DNA of 64,000 bases, from the NCBI GenBank assembly GCA_928212115.1, contig CAKMRJ010005412.1:246605211-246669210 (forward strand), read 5' to 3'. The translations under genes and the position numbers were made by a program. This DNA is from Lactuca virosa. Its lineage: Eukaryota > Streptophyta > Magnoliopsida > Asterales > Asteraceae. The notes under the pieces were generated by a model that saw nothing but the letters and a program-made list of their open reading frames with translations, did not search any database and was not told the origin of the DNA. Below, piece by piece: positions 11,222-23,221 of this stretch (position 1 is the stretch's first letter; each line of letters begins with the position of its first letter).

Positions 11222-13526
11222 TGTGACAATCCGATATTTTCCAAATCTATAAAAGTCAATCATGTCAAATAAAAGTCAAATTGTTGTTTTGATTAAGTTA
11301 TTAAGGTTAAATGAATAATTTTGATATGTTTGAACCTTTTATTAAAAGTGTTGTAAAAATGGGAATTTAAAAACACTCAATCTGAGAAGTCTCGCATAGG
11401 AGCCTACCCATCGAAAACCCTCGCAAAGCATACTTACCTCGGACCGCAAACCATTTTCGGCCGCAAACACTCTTCGGACCGCAAACATATTCTCGGCCGT
11501 AAACCCTACGGACCGCAAACCTCGCATGGTACCCGTTCTCGGCCGAAAACTACTTCTCGGATAGAGTGCCTGACCGAAAACAGGCCAAATTTTATCCAAT
11601 TGTCACGAGTTTTGAGGTGTTTTGCGTATCCCAACGAACATGTCCCATCGACTTTTCTATCCTATTTATATAGGAGACCGAAAACACATCCTCATTACCT
11701 CACCTTCCATCCGAAAACTCACTTTTCCCTCTCAAGAACACAAGCCGAAAATCCTTACTTCTCTCTCTAGTATCGTGCGAAATACACTTGAATTTTCATA
11801 GGATCATACCGAATTCATCTAGTGTTCTTCATACCATCAAGCAATCATCATTCCATCTCCTTAAACCCCAACCGAAAACACCTTGATCTTCTTGGTTTCA
11901 CCAAGAACACCAAGAACACACTTGAATCATCATCTGACCGAAAACGCAAAGGCTGACCGAAAACTCCCAACAGCCTCACGATTTACTTCTAACACTCCTT
12001 ATTGTAAGTAAATATTACATCTTAGACTATTTCCTCAACATAATTGCCATTGTATTCTCTAATTATACACATATATATTGCGTGAAAATGCTATTAGGAC
12101 TCGGTTTTGTTATGGGACCTAACTGTGGAATTAACTTTACCATTTCGAATCTTCACTAGAATACTCACATGAGGTGAGTTCATACCCATATATTTTACCG
12201 TTTTACAATGCTTTAAGGGGGAGAATACAAGCAAAACACAATGAAATTATGTTAGGAAATAAGTACAACTGAAATCAATCAAAAGAAAACAATTACTTTT
12301 ATGAAACTTGTCAAAACCCCTTTTTAAACTATTTTAAACTATTTAGATTGTTGTTTTTACCAAAATCATATTCATATGTTTATTTATGTATAATTAGGCT
12401 TTAACGGATTTAGGACTATTGCTAATGCTTTAACTCTTGTTCCTTGTTTGGTTGTGGGCTTAGGGTAGGATCACCTGTCCGACTGTCGGTTAAACCTTAA
12501 TTATACATGCCAAATATATATGAATTTTAAACTTAATTCAATAACTTTGTTAGTCCTTTCATTACATACCAACACCCTAAACAACTTAAACTATAATATG
12601 TATAGTTTAAGTATCAATTCACACTATTTACTAGTTCAAGGATACATCACATGAACAAACACATAAGTACAATTACTTTACTTTACAAATATACTATTCA
12701 GTTACAAGAACAAGAAAACATATATACACTATACGTAAACGAGTTAATACTAGAATATAAGACACTACTTCAGGGTACTTAGTAAGGTTCTTGCTAAGTC
12801 CTATTTTATAACCAGAGTCTCCTGGAGGGAGAGCATGAATTTGTGTATAGATCTATACGGGACTGAAAATCCCGCACCTCGGCTGTTAGCTATAGTTGGG
12901 ACCGGCAGGTCTACGGGTGACAAATGTCATAACTTTTCGGCGCCTGAAGAACGTCGTGTAGGACATTAGTCAGTTTAGCATGGTTATAATCTCATTCACA
13001 TTAAGGATTAACTAAACACATACAAGTGCATTACATTATTTTCTATCAAAGGAAACACACATATATGGACAACATACACTTACACTATTTTCAGAGTACA
13101 AAAACATACAAACATTTTGGTCTTAAGGCCTAAGACTACTTTTCATTTATTGTAGAAACTATGGGAGTTTATGGAGAACATACTAACATTTTCAGGGAAC
13201 AAATGCATCTTCAAATACTAAAATCTTATGAACTCACCAACTTAAATGTTGATACTCTCTTTTCAAAATAACTTGTATTCTCAAGAAACCAGTAGTCAGG
13301 TACACGCATCCAGGTTTTTGAGAAGACGGAGCTTATTCAAGACTCTGCTTTTATTTTGCTATACATTTTTGGTGTCTTATAAACAATACACAGAACACAC
13401 ATGTATTAACTATTTTAAATGCAATGGATGTTGTTGCTTGTTTTACTATTATGCAATTGTTATGATACTGTACATGATGTCCTCCGCCCCCTAACGTTTC
13501 CGCTGTTCCAGTTTGGGGGTGTGACA
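11222..13526 (+). repeat. E2 3' long terminal repeat (2305 bp)
   Basis: It begins TGTGACAATCCG and ends GGGGTGTGACA, so it has TG...CA termini, and is preceded by the polypurine tract. The start between 11390 and 11600 contains several near-repeats of a CGGACCGCAAACC-like motif. A TATA-type sequence lies at about 11663-11672. The remainder is AT-rich, and small ORFs in it show no family resemblance. Confidence 0.88.
11663..11672 (+). promoter_or_regulatory. Putative TATA box of the E2 LTR promoter
   Basis: TATTTATATA lies 441 bp into the LTR on the coding strand, a plausible U3/R boundary. This is a motif call only; transcription is not shown. Confidence 0.5.
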
Positions 13527-13529
13527 TAA

Positions 13530-13925
13530 AATCCAGGACTTGAATTCATGTCTTGTTATTCCCATGTCACTGCAATTTCTCAGCAGGAGAATAGTTCTTG
13601 GAGACAAAATTCCACTAGTCCTTTGCTCCTGTGCGAAGAAGGTTCATTGCGAACTTGAACTTTTGGTTATCCGGGCAAGAGCATGTTTAGAAACATCCTT
13701 CCACATTTGGGATCCATCTCATGCTAAAAATTGGGTCTTTGAAGCCTATCAAACTATAGGGGTTTATTGTTAGTGAACTTTCGGTGGGGCATTTCCCTAC
13801 CTCCTGGCGGTGCAACAACAACAATATCAATAGTGGCTGCGACAACAGCAGTGTCAGCGATGAAGACATAACGCTCGTCGAACATAGCAATTAGTTTGGT
13901 CTTGATTGACCCAAAACTTTCTGGA
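13530..13925 (-). pseudogene. E3 gag fragment (broken by E2)
   Basis: Minus-strand frames contain the Ty3/gypsy gag core in pieces: a segment matching FD-x-RY and a Pro-rich linker near 13880-13800, then RWIPNVEGCF near 13690, NLLRTGAKD near 13640 followed by an in-frame stop where family members have Trp, then FVSKNYSPAE. Sequence beyond 13527 is replaced by E2. Several stops and shifts make it non-coding. It closely resembles the gag type of E4 and E6 rather than that of E1. Confidence 0.75.
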
Positions 13926-14831
13926 ATCACTCCGACTCAACCTATCCGAACCCGTTGCAAAACTAGAACTACTTGCTCTAGTGATCATCACCCTACTAGA
14001 TATATAAATGGGAATATATTAATTCGAAATCCTAGTACCAACTTGTAATAATATTTAAATCCTTACCAGTTCCTTAGTAACCTTGTTTCTGTTCCTGATT
14101 CTCAGACAAATCATGTGTTTCCGGCAGTACGGGCCCATACTACCTTCCACACATATCCATACTAGATCCAATAATTTTCCTAACATTTCTAAGTCACTAC
14201 ACTCAACTACTATTAGGCGTTATGACACACCTAGTGTTAAAAGATCCCAACATTAAACTTTCCTAGACTTTTATTTTAGGATTCCCTCTCTCCCCCTCAA
14301 GCACCGTTAGAAGCCTCTACTAATATCGATAGTTTTCATGTGTATGCAAGTTGTACGTAATCCACAATTAGATAGACGGTCAAATAAATGATTGTTTCCT
14401 AAGACCACAACCAAACAAGGAACAAGAAGTAAAGTTAAATCAGGCATTCTAAGGCTATATAATCCTAGTTATGTACCAACTCTAAGGCATAAAATTAGCA
14501 ACTACAAATATCAACACAAGTTTCAAGTAACACATAAAAGCGATCTCTAAGGCTACAAGGCATCCTAGGTATCAGACAACTTTAACTTGCAATTCCTAAA
14601 AAGATCATTAACCTTGATACTAACATGGATTTCTAACAATTCATATATCATCAAATATAGACAATATGGATATATTGGGAATCACTTTCCTTTATGAGCT
14701 CCGTCTGAGTGTACACATCACATCCTTTTCGTTTGTATAAAATTCTTTTTTCAAAAAGATTTGTAAAATATCCAGATCCTTAGTTTAAGTCTGAAATCAC
14801 ATGGGTGTTCATCCAATTCTCTCAAATCAAA
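13926..14831. other. E3 leader region, no gene seen
   Basis: This stretch lies between the E3 gag fragment and its primer-binding site. It fits the untranslated leader of the element (minus strand). A segment near 14117-14160 resembles one in the E4 leader near 26580-26620 (both contain a CAGTA-GGGCCCATACTACCTTCCACAC-like block), supporting common ancestry. No supported ORF. Confidence 0.6.
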
Positions 14832-14843
14832 GCTCTGATACCA
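14832..14843 (-). other. E3 primer-binding site (initiator tRNA-Met)
   Basis: Minus-strand TGGTATCAGAGC, identical to the E1 site, three bases from the LTR end. It orients E3 and defines its LTR boundary. Confidence 0.9.
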
Positions 14844-14846
14844 AAT

Positions 14847-15105
14847 TGTAATGTCCCGTTTTTCAACATAAAATTTTCATTTTTAAACAAATATAATATA
14901 CTCTAAAAACCCATTTTCATTAAAATAGATCATCGTAATGCATTTATTAATATAAATATAGTCTTAGCGAAAGTCTAAAAACATGTTTATTTCTTTGATA
15001 CGTGTACAATCATGTTGGAGCCTTTCCAGAAGAACAACCTGAAAATAGATATTCAACAACTATTAGCCAAAGTTTAGTGAGTTCTCCAACATACCACATA
15101 CCGTA

Positions 15106-15166
<61 letters not shown>

Positions 15167-16660
15167 GAGACACACTGCATTCACATAACGGCCTTCAACA
15201 CAAGATTGGCTTGCTCCCTTGGACTTCATCAAAAATCTGGTCCTCCCGAGTATCTTGACCTTCAGTAATAAACTAGTTTTTCGTGAACTCGCCACATAAT
15301 ATATCAACATATACATTTACCAAATAACAAATAGTTCACTACTATAGACAATCGACTAACTAGCCTATCTACTTAAGAGCACAATGTCATCCTATCATAC
15401 AAGGATACATATTACCATATATAGTATAGTGAGAAACTCAGTTGATTAGTCTCAAAACAGCTTAGGTAGGTCATTGTATAGGCAACTTGACCAACACGTA
15501 TCAACTTATAATATACTTATAGGTTATTAATTATTCGAGTATAATGACTAATATTTAGATCCTTCATTAATCCTAATGAATACTTCAAGTTCTAGCTGAG
15601 AGGGAATGACTAGGTAAGATCATATTGGAGGTAGGATCTGTTTGGTATACATAGTATACTGTTTGCAAAATCAACTTTAAACACCTCGCTAGTTCTTGCC
15701 TAGACATCACTCTTGTAAGTATTTCAATCAGTATAATGACTAATATTACTGATAAATCTTATATATAAGATCATAGTAACGACTTATGAACTTAAATATA
15801 AGTTATACTTAACTCAACTTACAAGTTTTCTAGAAAAGTTTGGGAAGTCACGGTCAGAACTTCGACTTTGAATAATTTTTTTTCTTCGGGATTTCCAATC
15901 CCACACCAGTTCATTACAAACATTTTGAGACTCAAAAATTTGGAGTTCTAGAGAGAGAAAGAGAAAGAACTTCTGGAAAGAGAACCCTAAATGGGGATGA
16001 GCAAGGAATGAGGGGGTGCTTGAGTTGCTATTTATAGAGGGTCTGCGGAGGGGGCACACCGTGCCTTGACTCGGGCACGAATGGTCGATTCTCAGCCTGA
16101 CATGTGTCCAATTCTGGTAGATGCTGTGTCGCCTATGCCAGATAATTTCTCGAATCTTTGAAAAATCATATATTTAACATATGAGCTCTGTTTTCAATGT
16201 TCTTTATATCCCCAAATCAGTATCGACGAGTACTACAACTTTCATTTAGACTTCATTGGCTAATTCACATTCTATTTTTAATTTACAGTCCATGAGAATT
16301 ATACTGTAAAAGATTTTACAATCATAACTTATTCATATTAACTCCGTTCTCGACGTTCTTTATATCGACATGTTCGTAATTGCGTAGATATTAATTTTCG
16401 TATACATTCTTTTGGCTAAAAAGTGACCCACTTCCATTTCATATTTTATGACACTCATTGCAGTATCGTGTCGAATGCGAAACTTCTAAAAATCATAACT
16501 TCTTCGTACAAATTCAGATTTAGTCATTCTTTATACTCATGGTTTCGTATTGACGTCTACTACATCTTTCACGATGATTTCTTTTGCTAAAAAAATTATA
16601 TATTTCTACTTTGAATTTTATCACAAACATTTTGTATTAAAGTGAAAACAGGGTGTTACA
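14847..16660 (-). repeat. E3 5' long terminal repeat (1814 bp)
   Basis: On the minus strand it starts TGTAACACCCTG (at 16660) and ends GGGACATTACA (at 14847). A minus-strand TATA-type CTATAAATAG lies near 16028-16038. A 25-base stretch around AAGTATAACTTATATTTAAG near 15785-15812 (minus) also occurs in solo LTR S1 near 48430-48460, so the two LTRs are related. A (TA)n(CA)n run is inside. Confidence 0.87.
15117..15168. repeat. (TA)n(CA)n compound microsatellite
   Basis: About 34 bases of TA dinucleotide pass directly into CA dinucleotide inside the E3 LTR. Confidence 0.9.
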
Positions 16661-17036
16661 TGAAGCCTCCAAGGAAGGAGTTTGGATTAGAAACATTTTA
16701 GGAGACCTTGGAGTCGTTCCAAGTAACAAAGAGTCGTTGTAGAAGTTTTGTGATAATGAAGGTGTAATCTCCTTGACTAAAGAACCTAGGGATCACAGAA
16801 GGTCGATACATATAATGACAAAGTTCTATTACATTCGAGACAGAGTTGAAGATGAAGATCTTGTTGTGAAGCGAGTGTCATCAGAGGAGAATCCAGTTGA
16901 TTCGTTCGCAAAAAGGACAAACAAATAGAGACATAATATGCATGCGAGGAGCATAGACATGAAAGGAAGTTCTACTATAATGAAGTTTCCCTTCATCCTT
17001 ATGGAAGTGAAGCTAAACATTTATAGCAATGTACTT
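16661..17036 (+). pseudogene. Ty1/copia RNase H / pol C-terminal fragment
   Basis: From 16662 the plus strand reads EASKEGVWIRN, then a stop after NKESL, then KFCDNEGVISL, KEPRDHRRSIHI and VVKRVSSEENPVDSFAKR, with another stop near 16927. These are the conserved blocks of the RNase H domain that ends copia-type polyproteins (CDNEGA and SSEENPAD regions). The upstream part of the element is missing because E3 is inserted directly before it. It is the oldest layer of the nest. Product non-functional. Confidence 0.85.
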
Positions 17037-18679
17037 TAAAAAATATTGCTTTAATTCCCGCCGCAACGTGCAGGCTTAAAAACCTCTTTACAAACAAATG
17101 ACAATAAACAAATCACTTTATCACTTAATAATAAACTATGAATTAATATAAACAAATAAATTTCTAAACCGACAAAGAATAATGAATGTTTTGAAGGTGG
17201 AAGACGCCTAGTTAGGTTAAATAGCCAAAATAAAAAACAAAATGTAGATGTAAAATAAAATCACATATTCAAATTTATACATATATAAGAAATCTAGATT
17301 TTTTTTGGAAATGGAACTTCCCTAACGAGGGTTTCGAGGCAACTTTCACACACCGACTAATCCCCTGCTGCAAACATGAGACTATGCATCATGTCCTAGA
17401 ATCACTGCAGGAGAACCTCCATTGCCGCAAGAGCTGAGTAGTTTCGGGATTTGAACATTGGTCAATATGTTTTCTACCATATCTTTCACATGATATATCA
17501 AATCACCACAACCCAAATTGTTGAATCTAGAAACTATTAATAACACGAATAATGTAATCAAAAGTGAGATGTAAAACAAACAAAAATCCTAAATTAGAAT
17601 TCCTCTTAGGAGAATGAAACTTAGATATGAGAATTTTGAGACTGATTTCACATTTAAAAACAAAAAACATTCATTTATTTTAGCACCTTAATAGATGGAA
17701 ACCATTCATTGGGGAGTATTCATATTCCATTACAATGTATTTTTTTAAAACGACAAATCTAATCTTTAAATCCATCTATGTTCACAACGAGATTTGAACC
17801 TCAACCTCAAGAAGGGAAGACAACATCTGATATCGCTGGACTAGAAGCCCATTGGTATTCCATTACAATGTATTCCCTTTTTAGTTCTTAATTCTTGTGT
17901 TGACGATCGAATTCTCCGAAGCGAAAAATATTCATGTTTTACAAATACAATGTTTGATGTTTTGGGTATGTGGAACTATTTTCTTGAACAAAATCATTAA
18001 TCAATATGTTTTAAATGGATCCTGGACGATCGTATGTGTTTTCCTATTAACCCTCAAACAATCCGAGCAATGTATATGAGAGAAACGAGTTACTGAGGTG
18101 AGCATGATGTCAAGGAAAAGTATTTCCGGAAAAAGGGGGTCTTCATCTCTGGTAATCAAATCATAATGGGATTAGTGCTCCAATATTGTGATTACTATAT
18201 TAGAAAATTAATCATACCATCGTTAAAGTAATTAAAAGCTTAGAATTTAATTATCCAAAAATAATAAATTCCTAAGTTCAATGTTACTTTGAGAGAAGCT
18301 GGTACTTGTATATGATAAGACAAATGATGATGACATGAAAATGTATATTTTGAATAAAAATATTTCTTATATAAAAGATAAATGTTAAAAGCACACACAA
18401 ACACAACTCAGGTCATAAACGATAAATGTTAAAAAAACACACACACAACTTAACAGTCTGGTTATCAACTGTGGTTATCAATTAGGCTATTTGGTATGGG
18501 TAACGGGAAGTACCCTGGTATAATGCTGCCACATCAACATTGAGCCTTCAATGCCAAAAGAGGTGGTGTTTGTCCATGAAAACGCCGTCATGAGGTGAAG
18601 CGAGAAGAAAAACAGAGAGAAGAAAAGAGAAACGGGAGTTGTGGGGCGTTATAGTGGCAATGGAAAGCAACGAGGCGTT

Positions 18680-18704
18680 GAGAGAGAGAGAGAGAGAGAG
18701 AGAG
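18680..18704. repeat. (GA)n microsatellite
   Basis: Uninterrupted GA dinucleotide, about 12 units. It produces spurious Glu/Arg or Ser/Leu-rich ORFs on both strands that are not genes. Confidence 0.92.
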
Positions 18705-18960
18705 GTATGTGTTCCAGCGGTTACCACGAAATTATGGAGCATCCACGTCGGCAAAACGGCTCTCGCGGTTGCCCAAACCCGACACCAAGTTATTTATCAA
18801 AATTTACTTTAATTTTTTATAATACTAAGGCACAACAAAATTAGTGATATTACAAAACGATACAACTTCAGTTCTATAATTATTTTGAATATATTTTTTT
18901 CCATAATAGAATTTTGGTCATTTATTTTGGCATAGGAAAAAAATTATATGTTTAAAAGGC

Positions 18961-18964
18961 ATTA

Positions 18965-19000
<36 letters not shown>
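18961..19000. repeat. (ATT)n microsatellite
   Basis: About 13 ATT units with one defect near 18970. Confidence 0.92.
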
Positions 19001-19271
19001 GTGCTACTAGTATCGTATTGCACGTGTCAAGTCCAAACATATAAGAAACAAAGTTATTTGTTTTGCAAAAATTAAAAATGTTGCACGTGTTAAAGTGAAG
19101 AAACCAACAAGTGAACTACATTACAAAGCGTAGTTTGGTTTTCTAATTAATTAATTAAGCCGTAGGAATTGGTGTACGTCACATTTGCTACATCTATTCA
19201 AAGTTTGTGAACCGCATTTTTACCACAATTTTTTTTTCTTTGATATAAAACTAAAATTCATTTCTTTATTG

Positions 19272-19545
19272 AGATTTTTTAATACGTATTCTAAGACATA
19301 TTAGAAACATTATATTAGAAACATTAATTGAAGTATTAATTATAAAAATATTATCATAACTAATTGTGATAAATATTAATTCAAAATAATATTTTTAATA
19401 ATTAATGTATTTTACATTTATCTATGATAATATTACATATAATTAATGTTTACTGTATTTAATTATGGTAATATTTTTTATAATTTATATTCAATTAATG
19501 TTTCTTATGTGTTCTCAGGACACATTAGAAAATCTTTTCTATAAA
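19272..19545. repeat. MITE-like AT-rich inverted repeat (about 275 bp)
   Basis: The left arm (AGAAACATTAATTGAAGTAT near 19318-19337, followed by TAATTATAAAAATATTATCATAA) matches the reverse complement of the right arm (near 19455-19505). The outer ends share an AGATTTT(C/T)TAAT(A/G) start and an ACATATTAGAA / ACATAAGAA continuation. Length, base composition and near-complete self-complementarity fit a miniature inverted-repeat element. I could not fix a target duplication, so superfamily and exact ends are uncertain. Confidence 0.5.
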
Positions 19546-20431
19546 AACTAATATATTGATTTACATAAATCTAAAACTTGCACTAAAATTTAAAAAAAAA
19601 AGTACATTTGAAATTAAATAAAATGATATATATTTGAAATTAAAATAAAAAATAAGACATTTGAAATTAAAATATAGGAAACATTAAAAAAAACTTGAAA
19701 TTAAAATAACACACAAATAATTTCATTTGAAATATCGACGTCGTTTTTTGGACCTTCTCAAAACTTGCAAAAACTCTTCAAATCGGAAATTTTGTTAGTT
19801 TCTGCACGGTACATATGAAGAGCATTTGCTCACAACATTTGATCATTTTCACCATTTATTGAATCACGCGTAATCCTACAAAATACAGTGTGAAACTATA
19901 TTGTCAATGTGCTTGTTGTTTTCCATTAGACGAAAATTTGATCTTTACTTCGGTGGTGTCCTTTACCTGCTTCGTGATTGTATTGTTGGGTGATTATATT
20001 CCAGAAAAATGGCTCATACATAGTTGATGTGATTTGGATCTTCATTGATATCGACCCATGCAGGATCTAAAATCATCTCTACATCCTTGTTCCAAAAAGG
20101 AGCCATTTTTAGAGATAAAGAAGGTTAGGAGAGATGAATGCAGAGGGTTGAATGTGGTGTAAAACAAAGAAAATTATTGGTATTTATAGTAGTTGATGAA
20201 TGGTTTAAAACTTAAAATTTTGAAAAAAAATAGTTATATTTTGAAAAATAGGTTATTTTTTGAAAATGATAAAAAAAAGGAAAACAAAAGAACAATTTAC
20301 ACTCTCTCTCCTCTACACCAATTTGCTGAGTTAGGCCACCGAACTCGACATGCCGAGTTTGTGGCGTGGTGTTCGTTGAGTACAACTTGGATGTGCCGAG
20401 CTCTTTGCCAAAAGACACGGTCCATCCTTAA
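19546..20431. other. Intergenic; possible short minus-strand coding remnant near 20109-20010
   Basis: No supported gene. On the minus strand from about 20109 a frame opens with MAPFWNKDVEMILDPAWVD and is soon broken by stops. I do not recognise it and cannot say whether it was ever coding. A T/A-rich tract precedes it. Confidence 0.3.
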
Positions 20432-20440
20432 GAATTGATT

Positions 20441-20533
20441 GGGTAAATTACACCATTCGTCCCTCGTGCACATGCCAGAAAGCGTGTTTAGTCCCTATTT
20501 TCAAAAATTAACTCGGACCGTCTCTCGTTCGTA
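20441..20533 (+). repeat. M1 left terminal inverted repeat
   Basis: Pairs with 30399-30491 in inverted orientation. It contains the CGTGTTTAGTCCCTATTTTC segment conserved at both ends. Similarity continues patchily to about 20600. Confidence 0.85.
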
Positions 20534-20654
20534 TAAAACTTGCATGTTTAGTCCCTTTGGGCATAAAAAGACCATTTTGCCCTTATTTATTTCTTTTTTA
20601 ATTTTCTTTTTATTTGTTTATTATTTTTAGATTAAAAAAAGAAAAAAATAATAA

Positions 20655-20957
20655 ATGTACATACATGAACCAACCCCTCCCCGCTTCCCCCTCCTACGTA
20701 TTCCTCTACCTTTGTCCCCCCATTCTCAGCCACTCCCGACGTCGGCAAAGCCCCATCACCCCCACCTTCACCTTCACCCCAAAGCGATAAACCAAAATCG
20801 GACCAATCGATCTTCATCCTCCTCCAATCGCCTCTATCAAACCTTAGAACTCAAGAAGGAACTATACATGGAATCATCAACAGCACCACCATCTCCGGTG
20901 GAATCATCAACAACACCACAATCACCACCACCATCTCATATCTCCACTCAACCATAA
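20655..20957 (+). CDS. Hypothetical Pro/Ser/His-rich ORF in the M1 left arm (100 aa)
   Basis: A 100-residue open frame rich in Pro, Ser and His, with short PPSPVESS-type repeats near its C-terminus. I recognise no domain. It lies in the GC-richer interior of M1 just inside the left TIR. It may be captured host sequence or chance: low-complexity composition alone keeps such frames open. Given the context I lean towards non-coding. Confidence 0.2.
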   Translation: MYIHEPTPPRFPLLRIPLPLSPHSQPLPTSAKPHHPHLHLHPKAINQNRTNRSSSSSNRLYQTLELKKELYMESSTAPPSPVESSTTPQSPPPSHISTQP

Positions 20958-21389
20958 GTCGCCTCTCATTTTTACTGTTCTCGATTTGCAACAAATCAGA
21001 AGATCAAAAAGAGAGAAGTAATTTGCGATTTATCCTTTCCCCAATTTCCTTTCTTCTTCTTCTTTGAATTCACTCGGTCATCTCTCTCACTCTGTTTCAC
21101 AGGCTGTAACGTCCATCAAATTTGAGCCAAATTAAAACATTTTATTTCATTCAAAACCATTAAGTTCATACATCTTGTTTTCGAAATAGTTTAAATATCA
21201 GAGTATTTCCCCAGAACCACATCACATAAATCATAAAACATGAGGAGCGGTATGATCACGCCTTTGCCTTGCCACGATCACCTGATGTACCTGAAACAAT
21301 AACTGAAAACCGTAAGCTCGAAAGCTTAGTGAGCTCCCCCAAAATACCCGTACACACATAACCATACACATACAACAATGAACAACATA

Positions 21390-21950
21390 CTATGGGTCCA
21401 ATCAACCTTCCGGTTGGAATACCCCAGGCCCTCAACCATCGGGTTGGAATGCCTACATACTACGAGCCCAATCATCCTACCGGGATGGAATACTCTCGGC
21501 CCACAACCATCGGGTTGGAATGCCCATACACCTATACGTACAACAATAACTACTATGGGTCCAATCATCTCGCAAGATGGAATACCCCAGGCCCCTCAAC
21601 CATCGGGTTGGAATGCCAACATACTGTGAGTCCAATCATCCTACCGGGATGGAATACTCCTGGCCCACAACCATCGGGTTGGAATGCCCCACTTCCTATA
21701 CATACAATAACTACTACTATGGGTCCAATCATCCCTCAGGATGGAATACCCCAGGCCCCTCAACCATCGGGTTGGAATGCCAACATACTGTGAGTCCAAT
21801 CATCCTACCGGGATGGAATACTCCTGGCCCACAACCATCGGGTTGGAATGCCCACCTACTAGCAAACATGTGCACCTATCAAATAATCATATAATAGTCT
21901 AGCAGACAACATACTAGGGCCCTATCATCCTACCGGGATGGAATACCCTT
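21390..21950. repeat. Tandem repeat block in the E4 3' LTR
   Basis: Alternating units each carry a CCAATCATCC-TACCGGGATGGAATAC part and a CAACCATCGGGTTGGAATGCC part; a higher-order unit of about 180 bp appears twice (about 21540-21720 and 21712-21880). Long Pro/Gly/Trp/Asn-rich ORFs here (up to 133 aa) are by-products of the repeat. The same block is at about 27542-28102 in the 5' LTR. Confidence 0.85.
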
Positions 21951-22344
21951 TACTACAGTTCAACACGTGCACATATAACAGGTAATCTCCTACCAGCATA
22001 CAGACAGTCAGACCAACTATAGGTCACTAAGCATATCCACATATAACCATCCTATCTACCAGGATGCTAACTAACATATCACAGCAGTAACTATCTCAAC
22101 TAACAAATCAAAGGGCCGGCCTTGGTGCCGTAGACCCTTGGGTATAGTGAGGATAACTCACCTCGCAATTACCGACTGAAAGGATAAGATCAGCTGCTCC
22201 GATCACCGACACGAACTCCACCACCGAACACTACCAAAGAACCAATTCCATAAATACCAAAATCACCAAAATACCCTTGGAAGTCAAACTGGTCAACTCT
22301 TGGTCAAAGTCAAAGCCCTCAGTCAAAGTCAACCTCCCTGACTG

Positions 22345-22680
22345 ACTCTACTCGCCGAGTCGACCTGTCGACTCGTCGAGTCCCTATACTCAGAAACTCC
22401 CATAACACGAGTCTACTCGCCGAGTCACCCCAAGACTCGTCGAGTCCAACGATCACCGAGTCCCATCCTGCTCAACTCACCGAGTCGCCTCCCGACTCAC
22501 TGCTTTAGGGTTTAACCACAAAAGATTGGGGGTCTGCGACCAGACTCGTCGAGTCCAAGAACAGACTCGCCGAGTCCAAGGCAATCTTCAACAGACTCGC
22601 CGAGTTGTTCTTCAACTCGCCGAGTTCATGCACATGTTCATACAACTCGTCGAGTACACCCATGTGACTCGCCGAGTCCC
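22345..22680. repeat. ACTCGNCGAGT near-palindrome cluster, downstream cluster of the E4 3' LTR
   Basis: About ten copies of the 11-mer (N mostly C or T) plus degenerate copies (ACTCACCGAGT) are spaced 15-40 bp apart. On the minus strand the cluster lies about 0.55-0.88 kb downstream of the TATA-type motif, in transcribed LTR. Confidence 0.9.
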
Positions 22681-23221
22681 TTCAGCTCTTAATCCATACA
22701 GAGGCTTTTCGAGCCATGCAGGGGCTCCAAACTGTAGATCCACCCTTCTAGGGCATAACCCCTATGTAAAGTTGCAAACTTTACGTGAAACCAAGGAGAT
22801 ATGAGTCCAAAACACTCTAGGGCTAGGGTTTATGACAAAGGGGCTTCACCAGCAACTCAAAGACTGATGTTTTATGACTTTCTGGACCAACACAACTCTA
22901 GATCTGAAGTAGAAACCTCAGATCTAAGCCTCTAATTCGAAATAGATCTCAAACAAGCTAAGGAGCTCCAAATAAACCACCAAGGATGAACCATAAAGGA
23001 AATAGCTTAAGGTAATGGCTCCTTACCTCTGAGATGTGCCCAAACTGATGTAGATTCCAGATCTACACAAGCCCCTTGATGCTAGCCTTTAATTCCCAAA
23101 GCTCTTTTCACCAATTTCCTCTTTCAAGCTCCAATCCTCTCAATAATGAAGCCTCACACGAAAATTAGGGTTTCTGTAATTCTCAAGGGGATTAGGAGGC
23201 TGGGAGAAGGACATAAAGTCC

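Larger units (their letters stand above)
7379..13526 (+). mobile_element. E2: Ty3/gypsy chromovirus-type retrotransposon, plus strand, 5' part off window
   Basis: The visible part starts in mid-gag at the E1 insertion point and continues through zinc knuckles, protease, RT, RNase H, integrase, a chromodomain-like tail, polypurine tract and 3' LTR. The remainder of gag and the 5' LTR should lie left of the window beyond E1. The element is inserted in the gag of E3, whose minus-strand gag remnant starts directly after 13526. The 5 bp to the right (13527-13531, taaaa) is the expected half of the target duplication. Pol is nearly collinear in one frame but holds about ten stop codons, so this is an old copy decayed by substitution. 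Confidence 0.9.
13527..16660 (-). mobile_element. E3: Ty3/gypsy retrotransposon remnant, minus strand (gag stub and 5' LTR)
   Basis: Reading minus: 5' LTR (16660-14847), primer-binding site (14843-14832), an untranslated leader of about 0.9 kb, then the beginning of gag, which is broken at 13527 by E2. The rest of E3 should lie left of the window beyond E2 and E1. E3 is the oldest of the three nested LTR elements. It was inserted into a Ty1/copia fragment, whose frame starts at 16662 directly after the E3 LTR. Confidence 0.85.
17037..19271. other. AT-rich intergenic DNA, no gene recognised
   Basis: No open frame here resembles a known family. It may include the decayed copia LTR directly after 17036, but I cannot delimit it. 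Present are GA and ATT microsatellites, and a short duplication near 18378-18460 where GATAAATGTTAAAA followed by an ACACAC tract occurs twice. Confidence 0.6.

Noticed and set aside
17760..17860. tRNA-like GATTTGAACC sequence
   Set aside because: There is no cloverleaf: no matching acceptor stem or anticodon arm can be drawn around it.
18548..18844. Glu/Arg- or Ser/Leu-rich ORFs
   Set aside because: Driven by the (GA)n microsatellite.
21392..21894. Long ORFs with repeated Pro/Gly/Trp/Asn peptides (up to 133 aa), duplicated at 27544-28046
   Set aside because: They are by-products of the tandem repeat in the E4 LTR. They stay open because unit lengths happen to preserve frame, and their conservation in both LTRs follows from recent LTR identity, not selection.
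22345..22680. Regularly spaced short repeats resembling a CRISPR array
   Set aside because: The units are 11-bp near-palindromes with variable spacing in a plant LTR, with no cas genes; both LTRs and a solo LTR carry them.
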